Positions 22,486 to 32,312 of a stretch of DNA of 64,000 nucleotides are shown piece by piece. The translations under genes and the position numbers were made by a program. The stretch is taken from assembly GCA_031772625.1 (NCBI GenBank), contig CM062818.1, positions 208,224,310 through 208,288,309 on the forward strand, written 5' to 3'. The notes under the pieces are model-generated. The model was not told where the DNA came from. It searched no databases and saw nothing but the letters and a program-made list of their open reading frames with translations. Origin of the DNA: Pinus tabuliformis (lineage: Eukaryota; Streptophyta; Pinopsida; Pinales; Pinaceae). Position 1 is the stretch's first letter. Each line of letters opens with the position of its first letter.

Positions 22486-24600
22486 CATGAGGTCGTTAAT
22501 CTTTTGATGTCGGGTGAAATGCTTTATGATGAGGATCCGAAGTTCTTTCAAGCTGGGAGGAGACCTGTAATAAGATACAATACAATACATTATTTTCATA
22601 ATATTTTCATGACCTAGCTGAGGCGGGCATTCCCATGCTCAGCTTTATAAATTCATATTCATGTACATAGGATAGACAATCGTCTGAGTGTAGACTGACG
22701 GTTCTGGTAGAGCCATCATCCCTTTGATTGGATGATTATCTGTGCAGCAATGATGTACATTTGATGTCTTTATTTTCCTGAATATATATCGCAGCCTGGA
22801 TGGATGAAACTAGATCTGGGGTCTTCAATCTCGTTCGATCTTCACTCGAAGTACAAGTCTATCCATGTGAGAGATGTTCTGGAGTCGAACATGGAAAGAC
22901 ATCGCTTGATTACCAGCCAATGATGTAAGCTGTTAACAAGTGCGAGAGGAATCACCGATAATGATAATGACCCTCAAGGTACTGCAGTACAATTCACGTG
23001 GTGTGAATAAAGGACTTGGTGTCAAACACCACGCAAAATCTTTTGGTCGAAGGCCATTGATGTAAACCTGTCGCCGGAAGTGAGAAACTTGCCATTGAGG
23101 CATGCAAGCTTCAAAGTACTGAATGGGGTGTTCCTAGATCAACTTCTTGGATAATGAGCTGATGTCGACAAGAAGCGATCCATCATAGGAGGGCCTTAAT
23201 GAATCCCACATCAATGACACGGAACGGAGCAAATGATTTTAATGGAGGTGAAAACGATATGGTGATATAAGGTTCAGGGTGGCGGTCATGAAAGAATTGA
23301 GTATAAATGTATTGTAGTGGGTGAGACACAGGTGAATTCTCTGAATGACTTCTCTTGAACATATCGGCAACACTGACGTGATGGATTGGTAGCATTAACC
23401 CCAAATGTGGATGGTATGATGGGACCATGGTGATGTGACCAGTGAATGAAACAACCCAACCCGACTTGGATGCGGAGTGAAAGTGTCATGTTCAAGAGCG
23501 ACTTGCTACCAACAAAGTTTCTTCAAGTTTTCTTCCCAATTTTTCCCCAGTCATTGCTGAACAGTACCTCTTTATTTTTATCAAGCTTGAGGAGGATAAC
23601 ATATGCTTGTTCTATAATTTTCCCTTTGGGCAAACCCATCGCTATGTTTTAACGAGCCTAGCGATAGTGAAACTCGTTCTCGTCTATAGACAAGTTTGTC
23701 GCTATTAAAATTTTAACGAGTTTAACGACAAAGATAACTCAGTCCTTTTCAATTTTAGAGAGTCTGGAAAGGAACGTAAAGGAAACTCCAAAATTCCTTT
23801 TTCGTCATCTAATCCCTTAAGTCTGAAAAAGTATAAAACAATACAGAAGGGATGAATTTTCGATCCTTTTAACGAGCCGAACAAGACAAGCGCTCGATCT
23901 TTTTGTGTAATAATCCCTCAGGTCCAAAAAGATTAAAATTTAGAGGAGGGATAGCACTTCCAGTCCCTTTAACGAGCTGGAGAGGCCAATGGCTCGGCAA
24001 TCTTTTCATATTTTACGAGTCAATTGAAAAGAGCTTAAAGGAGACTCGTCTTTTGAGGAACGAGTGATAAAATGGGTAGCAACTGATTCCAGGTAAGGTT
24101 TGGAATTTTCCAATCACAGCAGTGTTACAAGGATGGCTAGTGAGGTCACTCTTCGCAGCTGTTCCTCAAAATGGGTAAACAATCAAATGGAGGTGAATGA
24201 TCGGCCAATACAGAGTGGAGGTGACGGTGCAAACACGACCAAGGTTTTAAAGGCTGAAGTATTACATTCACGATGGTTATTTACCGGAAATTGGTTCATT
24301 TTTTAATGAGCTTAAACTCTGGAGGAACATGTGCTCATTGCTTATGTTTATTTTTTAACGAGCATGAAGTCCGCGCTAAAACTGCTCGATGTAACGGTCA
24401 TTTCTTGATTTTACCGTAAATAGCTTTGTTCTTTCAAAGATTGTACTGCATTTTCAATTGCTTCATCAAACTAGTTAGAAATGAACAATATATGTCTGAA
24501 AAATGAGTTAGAACACTAATATTTTACTTCGAACTACGTAAAAAGTAATGTAAAAGTGCTTTTACCTCTCATTTTACCATTTCATTTGAACTTTGGTTTG
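22486..24600 (-). mobile_element. Element D 3' non-coding region with repeated hairpins
   Basis: No gene is recognised. Between about 23640 and 24420 a motif recurs in which taacgagc or taatgagc is followed 10-25 bases later by its inverted partner gctcg or gctcat, each able to form a stem-loop. A second motif type (agagtctggaaaggaacg) is interspersed. Similar motifs occur in the element's leader at 34780-34920. The open stretch 24100-24306 has no family feature. Confidence 0.6.
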
Positions 24601-24689
24601 TTGGAGCTTTGGAGGTGCTTTCCCCCTTTGATTTTCATCAGCTAATTTCGGGAGATTCTGTGGACGATTCTCAGCGCCGTCTGGACCAG

Positions 24690-24989
24690 GTAGGAGCTAA
24701 ACTTGAGCTCTTTCATTTCATGCTTTCCATTTTGCATTCTAAGCTTGATTCCTGGTTTTTCTGAGCCTCTGGGGTTTGAAAAACTCGCTCTGCCTTCAGC
24801 GCACCCTCTGTGTATTGAAAGGTGCGTTGGATGTTGGTCTGTCTACTAGCCATCTGACATGCAACACACCCAGAACACTACTGTAGGTGCGATGGGCGCA
24901 AAGAAGGAATTTTATGCACAGTTTTTGATGGAAATTTTGCCTGTTTCTTGCCAAAATCAGAATCTAACTCTCTCTTGTTTGTTTTTCAG
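24690..24989 (+). other. Candidate intron 1 of antisense gene
   Basis: The donor reads ccag|gtagga and the acceptor tgtttgtttttcag|agatc, with a pyrimidine-rich tract before the AG. The domain-like part of the frame starts just after the acceptor, so the ATG at 24859 may lie in intron. The signals point to transcription from the plus strand. Confidence 0.5.
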
Positions 24990-25722
24990 AGATCTTTGGA
25001 GTAAGATGACTATTACATGGCAAGAATGTGAGCATGAAGAAGAGGACATGCTTGCTTTGCATGATCCAGTTACAGTAAACACACTGTGGAACTGTGGCTT
25101 GCTAAAGTTTTTCCGCATTTCTAGCATGAGACAACAGATCAACTTACTGCAGTATTTGCTCAATGCTTGGGATCCTACCAACCAGGTGTTCCAGATTAGG
25201 GGCAAATCCATCCCCTTCACTGTAGTGGACATCTGTTTCTTGACTGGCTTGTTGAGGCGGGGTGCCCCCATCTCTTTATCAGGTTCGGCCCGAGGAGGTG
25301 AATCTGTGAGAGATTATGTTCGCCGATATTGCAGAGAGGGATCTCAGCCGAGTAAAGATGGCAAGATCATCATCCGTGATGTCACTGACAGGTCCCTCAG
25401 GACTATTCTGTTTACTTTTGGTAGGATGGCTGGTGGTGCGGCTCTTCATGTAGCTAACCGATCTTATATGCAGTATGCCTTGGAATGCCTCCAACCGAAG
25501 GTGTTCAATTGGTGCGACGCAGTACTTCTTGTGATGAAAGAACAGTTGACCAAGGTAAAGAGTGGGAGTTTGAAGAACTTTGGGTATGGTTCTATTTTGA
25601 CCGCCTTTGCCTTGGAAAAGATACCACTGATGCAGCCGCAGTATATTGCACTCGATTTACCTTCACCGACTGAACCACGTATGCAGAGATGGGTCGACCA
25701 TATGTCTAGGCATGCTGGTTAG
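24859..25722 (+). pseudogene. Antisense plant-mobile-domain-like gene in element D
   Basis: A long frame on the strand opposite to D's own genes. After an N-terminal part that may be intron (see the following entries), it reads CGLLKFFRISSMRQQINLLQ, LNAWDPTNQVFQIRGKSIPF and VVDICFLTGLLRRGAPISL, then a helical region to about residue 287. The arrangement of a short helix, the W.P....F.. G..IP.T..DI.FLTGL core and a following G-rich loop fits the plant mobile domain seen in MAIN/MAIL1 proteins and in transposon-carried relatives. Antisense accessory frames between pol and the 3' LTR are known in Tat elements. I infer a captured host-type gene; its role is unknown and it now looks broken. Confidence 0.6.
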
Positions 25723-25864
25723 TCTCAGATTTCATTTTCTGATACCTTCTTTGGGTGGTTTGATCGTCAGGAGATGGTTTACTCCGAGTATCCATATGCT
25801 GGCATGGACTTCCGGGGTGACCCAGATTTTGTACTGCCGGATGGCGAACAGTGGGGCGCCATTG

Positions 25865-25962
25865 GTAAATTCTTTGACCATATCCCTGTTTATCGTTTTT
25901 CTTTTATAATTTCCTTGTGCTTTATTCTGTCAAGACTTAACCAAACTCATGTGTTCATGTAG
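25865..25962 (+). other. Candidate intron 2 of antisense gene
   Basis: The donor reads ccattg|gtaaat and the acceptor ttcatgtag|atgttgg, 98 bases apart, with a T-rich interior. Sequence on both sides is GC-richer and protein-like (GDPDFVLPDGEQWGAIG before, VPAAAPVGEAIGRAILHDL after). Confidence 0.5.
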
Positions 25963-25997
25963 ATGTTGGTCCCGTTCGGCCAGTAGTACGCCTGAGA

Positions 25998-26240
25998 GTG
26001 CCAGCTGCCGCCCCAGTAGGAGAGGCTATTGGAAGGGCTATCCTTCACGACCTCGATGTGGCCGAGACTCTCACAGCATTACAGGAGCAGGTTGAGGGCC
26101 TCACTCTTGGTATTCTAGATGTGAGGACTGATGAGCTGCCTTTGTGGTTGCAGCGGCATACTACTGGTGTGCCAAGACAATGGACTCGGCTCCTACGCAT
26201 GATCGCGCAGGCTGTGACTTGCTATCACGAGCATCATTAG
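25998..26240 (+). pseudogene. C-terminal helical segment of antisense gene
   Basis: An 80-codon frame follows candidate intron 2. It reads EAIGRAILHDLDVAETLTAL then QEQVEGLTLGILDVRTDELP, an amphipathic and probably coiled-coil helix, and ends in MIAQAVTCYHEHH before a stop and a T-rich stretch suited to 3' processing. It most likely belongs to the same antisense gene as 24859-25722. Confidence 0.45.
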
Positions 26241-26419
26241 ACTAGGGTGCCCCCTAGTGTTTTGAGTTTTGGGTCATTTGACCAATTTTGTCTTGGTTAC
26301 AGAACATTATGTGTAAACCATAAACAGTTATATATATATTTTTGATTTTCGAAGTTTTATTTCGGTTAAGTTACATGATCCAAATGCAATATTGAAGGTA
26401 TGCTTCTTTTTATAAATGT

Positions 26420-26841
26420 TGTAAATGTCTATCTAACACATAATTTGCCAATGAGTCAGTTAATGTGTTTAAGTTTCTGGAAATATGTTGATATTGAATA
26501 AAATCAAAATGTCTTTCCAAAATCTTAACCCTTAGGAACATGCGATAAATAGTTGGATTTCGGACAGAGTAGATACCAGTGAGTTGTAGTATGACGAGTT
26601 GTGAGTCTAGCCTGGCAATCAGTCAGCATATACCATGTGTGATGGCATTAGAGAGAAGTTCTATCAACGCACTATATTCAGCGATGTTATTCGTTGATCG
26701 ACGAATACATACCCCTCTGAAACTTACTAACTCGCCGCTTGGATAAAAAATGGCCCAGGCCACGGAAGATAGGTTCCACGAACTACGACTCGCTCCGTCG
26801 GCATATCCAACACATGACTCCAATAGGTTTGACATCTGCAA
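26420..26841 (-). pseudogene. Element D archaeal-type RNase H (second RNase H)
   Basis: Minus-strand text from 26841 reads GYADGASRSSWNLSSVAWAI, then NNIAEYSALIELLSNA, the first two catalytic blocks of the archaeal/bacterial-type RNase H (DGAS and the NN.AEY.AL helix). Further blocks continue towards 26420 (ARLDSQLVILQLTG, VRNPTIYRMFLRV, HFDFIQYQHISRNLNTLTD). This extra RNase H is typical of the Tat lineage. It lies after integrase, whereas in described Ogre-like elements I recall it sitting between RNase H and integrase. It would remove RNA primers or template. Confidence 0.7.
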
Positions 26842-26928
26842 TAAATGTAAAAAGTGGATTACTTGACCAAAATAAACACTTTAGCGAAAACAAAAACATA
26901 ACAAAAGCATACAGGTTACTATACTGAA

Positions 26929-28365
26929 TTACGCATAGTAACGCTTGAGGTACAACCTGTTACGAGGTTGTGCCAGTGGAATTCCGTCATAATCCATTAA
27001 CTCGTAGGCTCCTTTTGCTAACACTCGCTTAACAATATAGGGGCCCATCCATAAAGACTTGAATTTACCTGTTCCCAATTTATAGGATTCTTGGTCATAA
27101 AGCAAGACCAAGTCACCTTCTGAGAAGACACGGGGTTTGACATTTTTGTCGAACTGCACCTTGACTCGTTTCTTATGGACTTCATTAGCCAAAGTGACAT
27201 CAGGACGGGTTTCATCCAATTGGATTAGTTCCAAGAAACAAGCTTCTTCTTCTGAAGTTCCGGGGAGAAGGTCAATTGCGAGTTTGAGGGACGAGATTTC
27301 GCACTGGATTGGTAAGACTGCTTCCAGGCCATATACCAGTTGGAAAGGTGTAAACCTGGTTGCATTCCTTACCGATGTTCGGTAAGCCCACAAGGCTGAG
27401 TACAGGATTAGGTGCCACCTTCTTTTGTGAACTCCAATCATCCTTTGCAGCATGCGCTTCAGGACCTTGTTGATTGCTTCAACTTGTCCGTTGGCTTGCG
27501 GGTAATATGGAGTAGAGCTGTCGTGAGACAACCCTAGTTTGGCAGATAATTCAACCATCATGTGATTGCGAAAATCCGATCCATGATCTGTGACTATAGC
27601 TTGTGGGACGCCGAATCTGGCGACTACATGATTGAAAAAGAAGAGGGCAGCTGTTTCACCAGTATTATCTAATGTAGGCATCGCCTTGGCCCATTTGGTA
27701 AAATAGTCAACTGCGACTATGATATACCCATGCCCCCCAGTCGAGGTGGGGTTACATGTCATGAAATCGATGCCCCATTTGGCGAATGGCCCGACAGCAA
27801 CTATTGGCTGCAAAGGTGCGGGTGGTCTTCTGGTTTTGCTATCGAAAATTTGACAAGCATGGCAACTTCTGACTGCGTTTATGCAATCTTTAAATATTGT
27901 TGGCCAGAAGTATCCTGCTCGTAAGATTTTTTGCGCTGTAGCATAACCAGATTGATGCCCCCCACACGCGCCTGAATGGCAATCATTCAGGACTTTTTCG
28001 GCCTCCTCATGCGTGAGGCACCTTCTCAGAACTGTATCGACACCGCGACGGTAAATTGTATCACCGACGATCATGTAGTCTTTTGCTTGGTATCGAATAT
28101 GTTTTTGTTCGGAGTGAGAGGTATTTGGCCTATATTTTTGGGTTTGGAGATAAATGATTATATCCCCATACCACTGATTGCTTGAAGATATCAGAAACAA
28201 ATTTTCGTCCACGATCGTTTCTTCGGATGTTTCATCGTTGGACGACGATGGGAGATCGCATAATAATTCTGCGAAAACCAGAGCTTTCTTTGACTTGGAT
28301 TTTACAAATTCCAGATCAAACTCTTGTAGAATTGCTATCCATTTTGAATATTTGCCCCCCAGCAA
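26929..28365 (-). CDS. Element D integrase
   Basis: A 478-codon frame holding the full gypsy integrase. Residues 1-40 are the end of RNase H (LGGKYSKWIAILQEFDLEFV). The zinc-binding H-H-C-C follows (CHSGACGGHQSGYATAQKIL with CHAC), then the catalytic core with D in GIDFMTC, D in VTDHGSDF and E in NGQVEAINKVLKR. The DDE triad spacing is normal. The conserved WHLILYSALWAYRTS and FQLVYGLEAVLP follow, then the C-terminal GPYIVKRVLAKGAYEL. It inserts element DNA into chromosomes. The whole domain set is present without obvious loss. Confidence 0.9.
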   Translation of the reverse strand: MLGGKYSKWIAILQEFDLEFVKSKSKKALVFAELLCDLPSSSNDETSEETIVDENLFLISSSNQWYGDIIIYLQTQKYRPNTSHSEQKHIRYQAKDYMIVGDTIYRRGVDTVLRRCLTHEEAEKVLNDCHSGACGGHQSGYATAQKILRAGYFWPTIFKDCINAVRSCHACQIFDSKTRRPPAPLQPIVAVGPFAKWGIDFMTCNPTSTGGHGYIIVAVDYFTKWAKAMPTLDNTGETAALFFFNHVVARFGVPQAIVTDHGSDFRNHMMVELSAKLGLSHDSSTPYYPQANGQVEAINKVLKRMLQRMIGVHKRRWHLILYSALWAYRTSVRNATRFTPFQLVYGLEAVLPIQCEISSLKLAIDLLPGTSEEEACFLELIQLDETRPDVTLANEVHKKRVKVQFDKNVKPRVFSEGDLVLLYDQESYKLGTGKFKSLWMGPYIVKRVLAKGAYELMDYDGIPLAQPRNRLYLKRYYA

Positions 28366-28437
28366 CTGTCACGACAATATATAAGTCATGGGGTTGCAAT
28401 TTGACAGAATGGTAGTTTTTCGAAAGAGTACATAGTG

Positions 28438-28728
28438 TCAAAATCTCTGTATCGCTTGAACAGCTGCGAGCGCTAGCTTTTCAACATAAGAATATTTGCT
28501 TTCTGTATCATTTAAGTTCTTACTTAAATAATATATAGGATGTTCGTTTCCATCATCTTCTTGAACTAAAACCATTGCGATGGTCGTATCCGCTGCAACT
28601 AGATACAGGTTAAAATCTTTTTGATAATCAGGAGCATACATTAATGATGCTTTCATTAGGGATTCTTTTAAAGCATCAAAGGAAGCTTGTGCAACCTGAT
28701 CCCAAACAAAGGGTACTTCCTTTTTCAA
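28438..28728 (-). pseudogene. Element D RNase H
   Basis: The frame reads FVWDQVAQASFDALKESLMK, LMYAPDYQKDFNLYLVAADT, then PIYYLSKNLNDTESKYSYVE and KLALAAVQAIQRF. These are the connecting region and first half of the gypsy RNase H, which follows reverse transcriptase directly. The domain degrades the RNA strand of the hybrid. The rest of the domain continues into the start of the integrase frame. Confidence 0.8.
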
Positions 28729-28939
28729 AAGACGTGTATAACCTTTAGCAAGTTCGACGTAATTTGGAATGAACCTCCTCAGAAAGTTTGCTTTCCCTTG
28801 GAGTTTCTGAATCTGAAGGTGGAGGCAAATTTATGATTGCCTGAACCTTACATGGGTCGAGACGAATCCCATCTTTTGAGACTACAAAGCCAAGTAAACG
28901 ACCAGAACTGACACAAAATACACATTTGTGTGGATTGAG

Positions 28940-29851
28940 TCATATCTTGTAGTGTCGGCAACGTATAAATATCACTCTTAAATGCTGCGGATGATCAGTC
29001 CGCTTTCGCGAATGAGCCGGAAGGTCGTCGAGGTATGGTTGAACGATGTTTTTGATGTCATGGAAGGCGTAATTCATTGCCCTCTGAAATGTTGCCCCTG
29101 CGTTCTTTAAACCAAAGGGTAATTTTCGATATGCGAATGTGCCCCACAGACAAATAAATGCAGTCTTTGACTGGTCCTGTGGGCGGATATTTATTTGATT
29201 ATACCCGGAGAATCCATTCATAAATGAAAAGATTTCACATCCGGCGCATTCATCAATTATCTGGTCGATGAAGGGTGTAGGGTAGTTGTCTTTTGGACAA
29301 GCTTGATTTACATCCCTATAATTGACGCACACTCTAATTGTTCCTTGTTTTTTCATAACAGGGACAATATTCGATACCCAATCAGTTAGAGGAACTGGGT
29401 AAATGAAACCAGCATGGAGAGGTTTCTCAACTTCTGCCTTAATGGCAACGGCTTTCTTGGGGTGCACCTGCCGTATCCGTTGTCGTACTGGTTTGACATC
29501 TAGATACATCTTGATTTCGTGTTCAATGATACTCAAGTCAATGCCTGGCATTTCACTATATGACCAAGCAAAGACATCTCTGAATTCGCGAAAAAGAGCG
29601 TTATATATTTCCAGTTCTGAAGGAGAACAACATTTGCCAACATAAATATTCTCTACAACATTTGTTTTGGTCGAGATATTTATGGCAATAGTCTCTTCAA
29701 TGTTGGACAAGTTTCGCTCGGAATCCACCGTGTTTACAGTATTTGATAGAAAATCAAAAACTGAAGGATGATAAAGGTCACCATGGAGTATTTTCTTCAC
29801 AATCCGGAAGAAGGGAACGATGGTGGTAATCATCCCATGGTGCCCCTTCAA
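28940..29851 (-). pseudogene. Element D reverse transcriptase
   Basis: The frame shows the gypsy reverse transcriptase blocks in order: FREFRDVFAWSYSEMPGIDL, HPKKAVAIKAEVEK, GFIYPVPLTDWVSNIVPVMK, IRVCVNYRDVNQACPKDNYP, FSFMNGFSGYNQI, KTAFICLWGTFAYRKLPFGL, NAGATFQRAMNYAF and the active-site YLDDL. The text matches the Tat lineage closely. The polymerase copies element RNA into DNA within the particle. The palm-to-thumb continuation to 28730 is less clear. Confidence 0.85.
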
Positions 29852-30056
29852 TTACCATTGATTGAACAATTCCTTCGTCGGTGTCATGCACTCTCGACCA
29901 AGGATCTAAAGGGGTGCCATATTCCTTAGACCTATCTATCCAAACGCTCGATGAGAGTTGATTTGGGTTTGCCTCCCAGGCTAGGAACATTGATTGCTAC
30001 AATATTTCTGTTGGGCTTGGAGGCAAAACCATCGCATGATCCATGTCGATATCATT

Positions 30057-30611
30057 TTATGAGATCTTTTTAGAAGATATCATGTTGCAGGTTCCTACTG
30101 ATGCTACCTCCGCCAAATTTATTGGAGGTGGAAGGGCAAAAGTTCCCATTAATACAGGGTCTTTTAGTAGGCCTACTTCGATATTTTGAAGTGAATGGGG
30201 GCTTCCATGGATCATAGGAATGCTTCTCGTAACTTGAGAACCATTGGGGAGGAAGTTTTGTTGATCGAAGATTGTAATCCCTCCTTGAAAGGGAAATGCA
30301 ATCTTCCTAAAATAGGTCGACACAACGGTAGCCATAGCATATATCCATGGTCTTCCTAGTAGGATGTTGTAATCGAGATTTCCATCGATTACTTCAACAT
30401 CTATTTCTACTGTTTTTCCTCCTAGTTCAACCTTCAAGTTACTTAGAATACCATATGGGGTATATGTTCGTCCGTCAAATGCTTTTAATGTCGTCGAAGA
30501 TCGCGACAAGGTTGGAGATCCTAAAGTTTTCCAGCAACTCATCGACATAATACATGTAGATGCCCCCTCATCAATAATTGTTCGATGAACACTTTTGTTG
30601 AGGGCTTTCAC
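30057..30611 (-). pseudogene. Element D aspartic protease
   Basis: The frame reads VHRTIIDEGASTCIMSMSCW at the active-site region, then LKAFDGRTYTPYGILSNLKV, VELGGKTVEIDVEVIDGNLD, YNILLGRPWIYAMATVVSTY. This is the standard Tat/Ogre protease pattern. It would process the polyprotein. It lies between the gag C-terminal part and reverse transcriptase, as expected. Confidence 0.8.
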
Positions 30612-30779
30612 TTGAACAAGGAAAGCTGGTTGAGCTGGTAATTGAGGATCGTATCCTTTATGATCGAAGGATACAAGATTGGAATCCTTTGGGTCTATCC
30701 CACCAATGGCTGATAATAAAGCCTACTTTTGCGATGGGCAATTTTGTAGTACTTCAAGAGTCGACATAACAGATGGCGA

Positions 30780-31219
30780 TTAGGCCAAATCTTCGACTAT
30801 GTTATAATGCTGTGCTGCTCTAGCACGAGGATTAAATGTCGATTTGTGTACTACTCCCTTTGGCAGTTTTATTGTCAGTTCAGGAATGATGGGTGGTGCA
30901 ACTTCTGTCGAAGTTGTTGTCGAACTACTAGGTTGATCTTTATCCTTGTTGTTCGATAGCTGTGGATTCCCATAATCTTTGTTCCTTGTCAAAGCATCAT
31001 TTTGCTGTTTTGAAACCGACAACATTAGCACTTGAGACGGGGAAGCATTTCCACTGTCAACCAGATTTGTTCCTGGATTTGGAAACGGATCAGTTAACAC
31101 TGCGGAGGTTTTTGAATTCTTAAATAATTTTTTAAGCTCAGCTCTGTGTGGACAATCTGGTGTCCGATGATCCTCACTGCATATCATGCATGGATATTTT
31201 AGTTTCCTATTTCCAGGAG
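30780..31219 (-). pseudogene. Element D gag C-terminal region with zinc-finger-like motif
   Basis: The text KYPCMICSEDHRTPDCPHRAELKKL gives a C-X2-C-X3-H-X4-C pattern close to a zinc knuckle, followed by a Ser/Thr-rich linker with PSSSTTTSTEVAPPIIPELT and NPRARAAQHYNIVEDLA. It continues the gag interrupted by the lone LTR at 31220-32312. The first dozen codons that an automatic call would add at the upstream side are LTR sequence. Confidence 0.7.
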
Positions 31220-32312
31220 TGTTATAGACATTTTTGTGCCTTACAGCATTGAGCATGAAATGTCCATAATCTCAGGGATCCAAAGTCCCTAAACATGTTG
31301 TTCCTACCCCTAGAGGAACAGGGCTAACTAACCACAACAATTCACAGAAGTTCTCCACCTGAAACCACTCAAAAACAAGCCAATTCAGGATCATGTCAAC
31401 TGCTCCACTGAGCATCTGCGCTGAATGTCAACTGCTCCACTGTCTACCTGCGTTGAATGTCAACTCCAACAAAGGCTACCTGCGCTGAGCGAGTTTGGAC
31501 AAGTGGCAGGCTCATTCCTCAATGTGTCAATGCTCAGGAAGCTTCCAAAATGACACTTGCCTCAGGGAATTCGACTGGTGATGAGTAAGAGGTTCCAAAT
31601 CTCCAAGTGGAAGCAAGAACCTCCAAGTGGACTCAAGAACTGATAGAGGGAGAGGACACTAGTCAGATCTCACGCTGACTCATCCTCTCTCCAAACATCT
31701 ATATATAGATCTCTTCTCCATGAGATCTAGGGGGCTGGAATTTTGTTATTGCAAAGAATTGCTGTTGGTTTGAGACTGGAGACATTGGGTGCTTAATGCT
31801 TTGAAGGGAGCTGAAGAAGGAATTCCATTCTGCTGGGAAGGAGATGCTGGATTGGAGCCCTCTGGGTTTTATCTCTTCCTGAACCTTGTTATCAATCAAT
31901 AAAGCTATCTTGGTTTTCTCCTATATACTGGTGTATTTGTATGATTTCATTAGTGTATTTGATTTACTTCTAATCCTGAATCATTTATGAATATGAATAT
32001 ATGCCTTTGTGTTGTGTTCTTCTCTTGTCGCAAGTAGCTGTTCTCTTGTCACAGGTAGCTGTTCTCTTGTGATCTCGTGGGAATCAAGTAGCTGTTCTCT
32101 TGAGCAAGCGAGGAGGCAAGTAGCTGTGAACACCCAAAGAGAAGAGGATCTAGATCGAGGGACAAACGGAAGGCAACGGTAAGTCTATCGATCTCCCCTC
32201 TTTGACATTTCATAAAGGAAGAAACCAGAATAGCTGTATCTGTTTGTTGCTAAGGCACTGTCACACCTTAGGTGGATAGGATCGTCCTGCATAGGCATTT
32301 TTCCCCACAACA
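31220..32312 (+). mobile_element. Lone LTR of the D family inside element D gag
   Basis: The segment starts tgttatagacatttttgtgc and ends ccccacaaca, matching the D LTR read in its sense direction (for example catgaaatgtccata, gttgttcctacccctagaggaac, tcataaaggaagaaa) with considerable divergence. It is flanked by a perfect target duplication aggag (31215-31219 and 32313-32317). It runs opposite to D itself. With no internal region present it is a solo LTR, formed after recombination between the two LTRs of a former insertion. Confidence 0.85.

Noticed and set aside
24859-25722. Independent host gene encoding a plant mobile domain protein
   Set aside because: It lies within the bounds of element D, between two LTRs with a target duplication, and looks broken. 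A cargo frame is the simpler reading, although origin from a host gene is likely.
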